Shown here in pieces: positions 13,820-14,757 of a stretch of 14,757 nt of DNA. The translations under genes and the position numbers were made by a program. Source of the DNA: an uncultured Ruminococcus sp. (lineage in GTDB: Bacteria; Bacillota; Clostridia; Oscillospirales; Ruminococcaceae); contig CAMWKY010000018.1 in NCBI GenBank assembly GCA_947174965.1, positions 1 through 14,757 of the forward strand, in the 5' to 3' direction. The notes under the pieces were generated by a model, which saw only the letters and a list, made by a program, of their open reading frames with translations, was not told the DNA's origin and ran no database searches. How positions within the stretch are numbered: position 1 is the stretch's first letter; the number at the start of each line of letters is the position of its first letter.

Positions 13820-14757
13820 TTATTTTTTGTGCTTCTGCCTTCTTTTTTCTTTTATGGATTCTCTAAGAGCCTCATAGGCAGAAATGTACTCCTCCATAGC
13901 TTTTGTTTTATCTTCTTCTGAAAGTTCTGCACCTCCGTATTCTGCCCTTTCAAAAAGCGTTGCTACAGTTGAAATATCTGCACCCGATACACGTTTTACA
14001 GTTTTTTCCGCTTCACGTGTCGTGCAGGAAACAGGAATTTTATAAAGTCTGCAAATTCGGTGAATTACACCTGCAACAGCTTCATTGGGTCTTTTGCGAT
14101 TGTTTATAAGGCTGAAAAATTTATGTGCAAGAACAGGATATGAAATTATGAGTATAAGTGCAAAAATGCACCATACAAGAATCCATAAACCTGCCTTTGA
14201 CAACATACCCGAGGCATTACGGTCATTTGTTTCCTGATTCATACTGTCCCATGTCATAGTAGGTTCAAAAGTAACCCAGCCAAAACCCTTGATATAAAGT
14301 TCAGGAAATCCATGTGCTTCTTGCGGAGTTATAACATATAAATCTTTATCTTTGCTGTTTTCATATTTTTTATTCATATTAAATCCCTCACAAAAGCGGG
14401 CAGGTATTCCGCAGGCTCTTGCAAGAAGTGTCATAGCTGTTGCATATTCATAGCATACGCCTTTTTTTGTTCGGAAAAGAAAATCCTCTGCATTTTCTCC
14501 TACTTCTTTGCGGTAGTTCAGGTCATAAGTATAATTGTTTTCGATAAAATACCATTCAAGAGCTTTTGCCTTGTCATAATCGGAGTCAAGACCTTCTGTT
14601 ATTTCCTGTGCAAGACTATATATTTTCTCATTACTGCCATAGTCAAGAAGTTCATATCTGAATGAATCATAAAGAAGATTTACCTTTATTATATCCCTGT
14701 AATGACTGATTTTTTCATCATAATAATCAACTGATTCTATTATATCAGATGCAGAGT
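13820..14757 (-). CDS. Membrane transglutaminase-like protein (TgpA type), C-terminal part
   Basis: The reading frame is open through the right edge of the window, giving the last 311 residues of a longer protein; the in-frame ATG at 14434 lies inside the domain and is not the start. The transglutaminase-like core is complete: the nucleophile lies in KKGVCYEYATAM (just before MTLLARACGIPARFCEGF), the histidine in QEAHGFPELYI and the acidic residue in WVTFEPT, where glutamate replaces the more common aspartate. One membrane helix follows (about AGLWILVWCIFALILIISY), then a basic cytoplasmic tail (AVAGVIHRICRLYKI, ending KEKRRQKHKK) resembling the DUF4129-type tail of TgpA proteins. The missing N-terminus would be expected to hold several membrane helices. 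The dockerin gene follows after 31 bases, so they are co-transcribed. Confidence 0.85.
   Translation of the reverse strand, partial: SASDIIESVDYYDEKISHYRDIIKVNLLYDSFRYELLDYGSNEKIYSLAQEITEGLDSDYDKAKALEWYFIENNYTYDLNYRKEVGENAEDFLFRTKKGVCYEYATAMTLLARACGIPARFCEGFNMNKKYENSKDKDLYVITPQEAHGFPELYIKGFGWVTFEPTMTWDSMNQETNDRNASGMLSKAGLWILVWCIFALILIISYPVLAHKFFSLINNRKRPNEAVAGVIHRICRLYKIPVSCTTREAEKTVKRVSGADISTVATLFERAEYGGAELSEEDKTKAMEEYISAYEALRESIKEKRRQKHKK

Overview
The window looks like a chromosomal segment of a low-G+C, Gram-positive anaerobe of the class Clostridia, most likely a Ruminococcus or close relative (family-level inference). Three things point there. First, the order rplU-prp-rpmA-obg has an L27 with a Firmicutes-type N-terminal extension and its Prp protease. 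Second, mini-RNase III and strong AGGAGG-type ribosome binding sites are present. Third, a secreted papain-like protein ends in a type I dockerin, the docking module of cellulosome-forming gut clostridia. No mobile element, CRISPR array, tRNA or rRNA is visible. Most genes are conserved housekeeping genes.

Left arm (1-3121, minus strand): a tight operon read right to left. It encodes a membrane-anchored LytR-CpsA-Psr-like protein that has lost the usual catalytic residues, a TatD-family nuclease whose start overlaps the preceding stop, a PP2C phosphatase, a five-helix membrane protein and the start of another membrane protein cut by the window edge.

Centre-left (3122-6485, plus strand): alanine racemase is followed by a small radical SAM protein of the type named for its association with TatD. 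The tatD gene itself lies in the divergent operon just beyond. A short gene for a 42-residue membrane peptide follows, with its own promoter, and then a branched-chain aminotransferase. The two divergent operons at 3122-3296 are driven by strong promoters whose transcripts overlap by about 50 bases.

Centre (6496-10290, minus strand): a conserved translation and ribosome-assembly cluster. It starts from a near-consensus promoter and a structured leader, then runs L21, Prp, L27, a hairpin terminator, Obg, mini-RNase III, a small one-helix membrane protein and YebC. It ends at a bidirectional terminator shared with the convergent aminotransferase gene.

Right arm (10304-14757, minus strand): read right to left, this holds the C-terminal part of a membrane transglutaminase-like protein, a secreted C39-like papain-fold protein with an SH3-like region and a dockerin, L11 methyltransferase (prmA), and, after a 150-base gap with two hairpins, a 389-residue protein of unknown function ending at a strong terminator. 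The pairing of a dockerin-bearing papain-fold protein with a membrane transglutaminase-like protein is the most distinctive accessory content. Nothing here amounts to a clearly new multi-gene system; the most novel-looking items are small or degenerate genes and overlapping regulatory elements.
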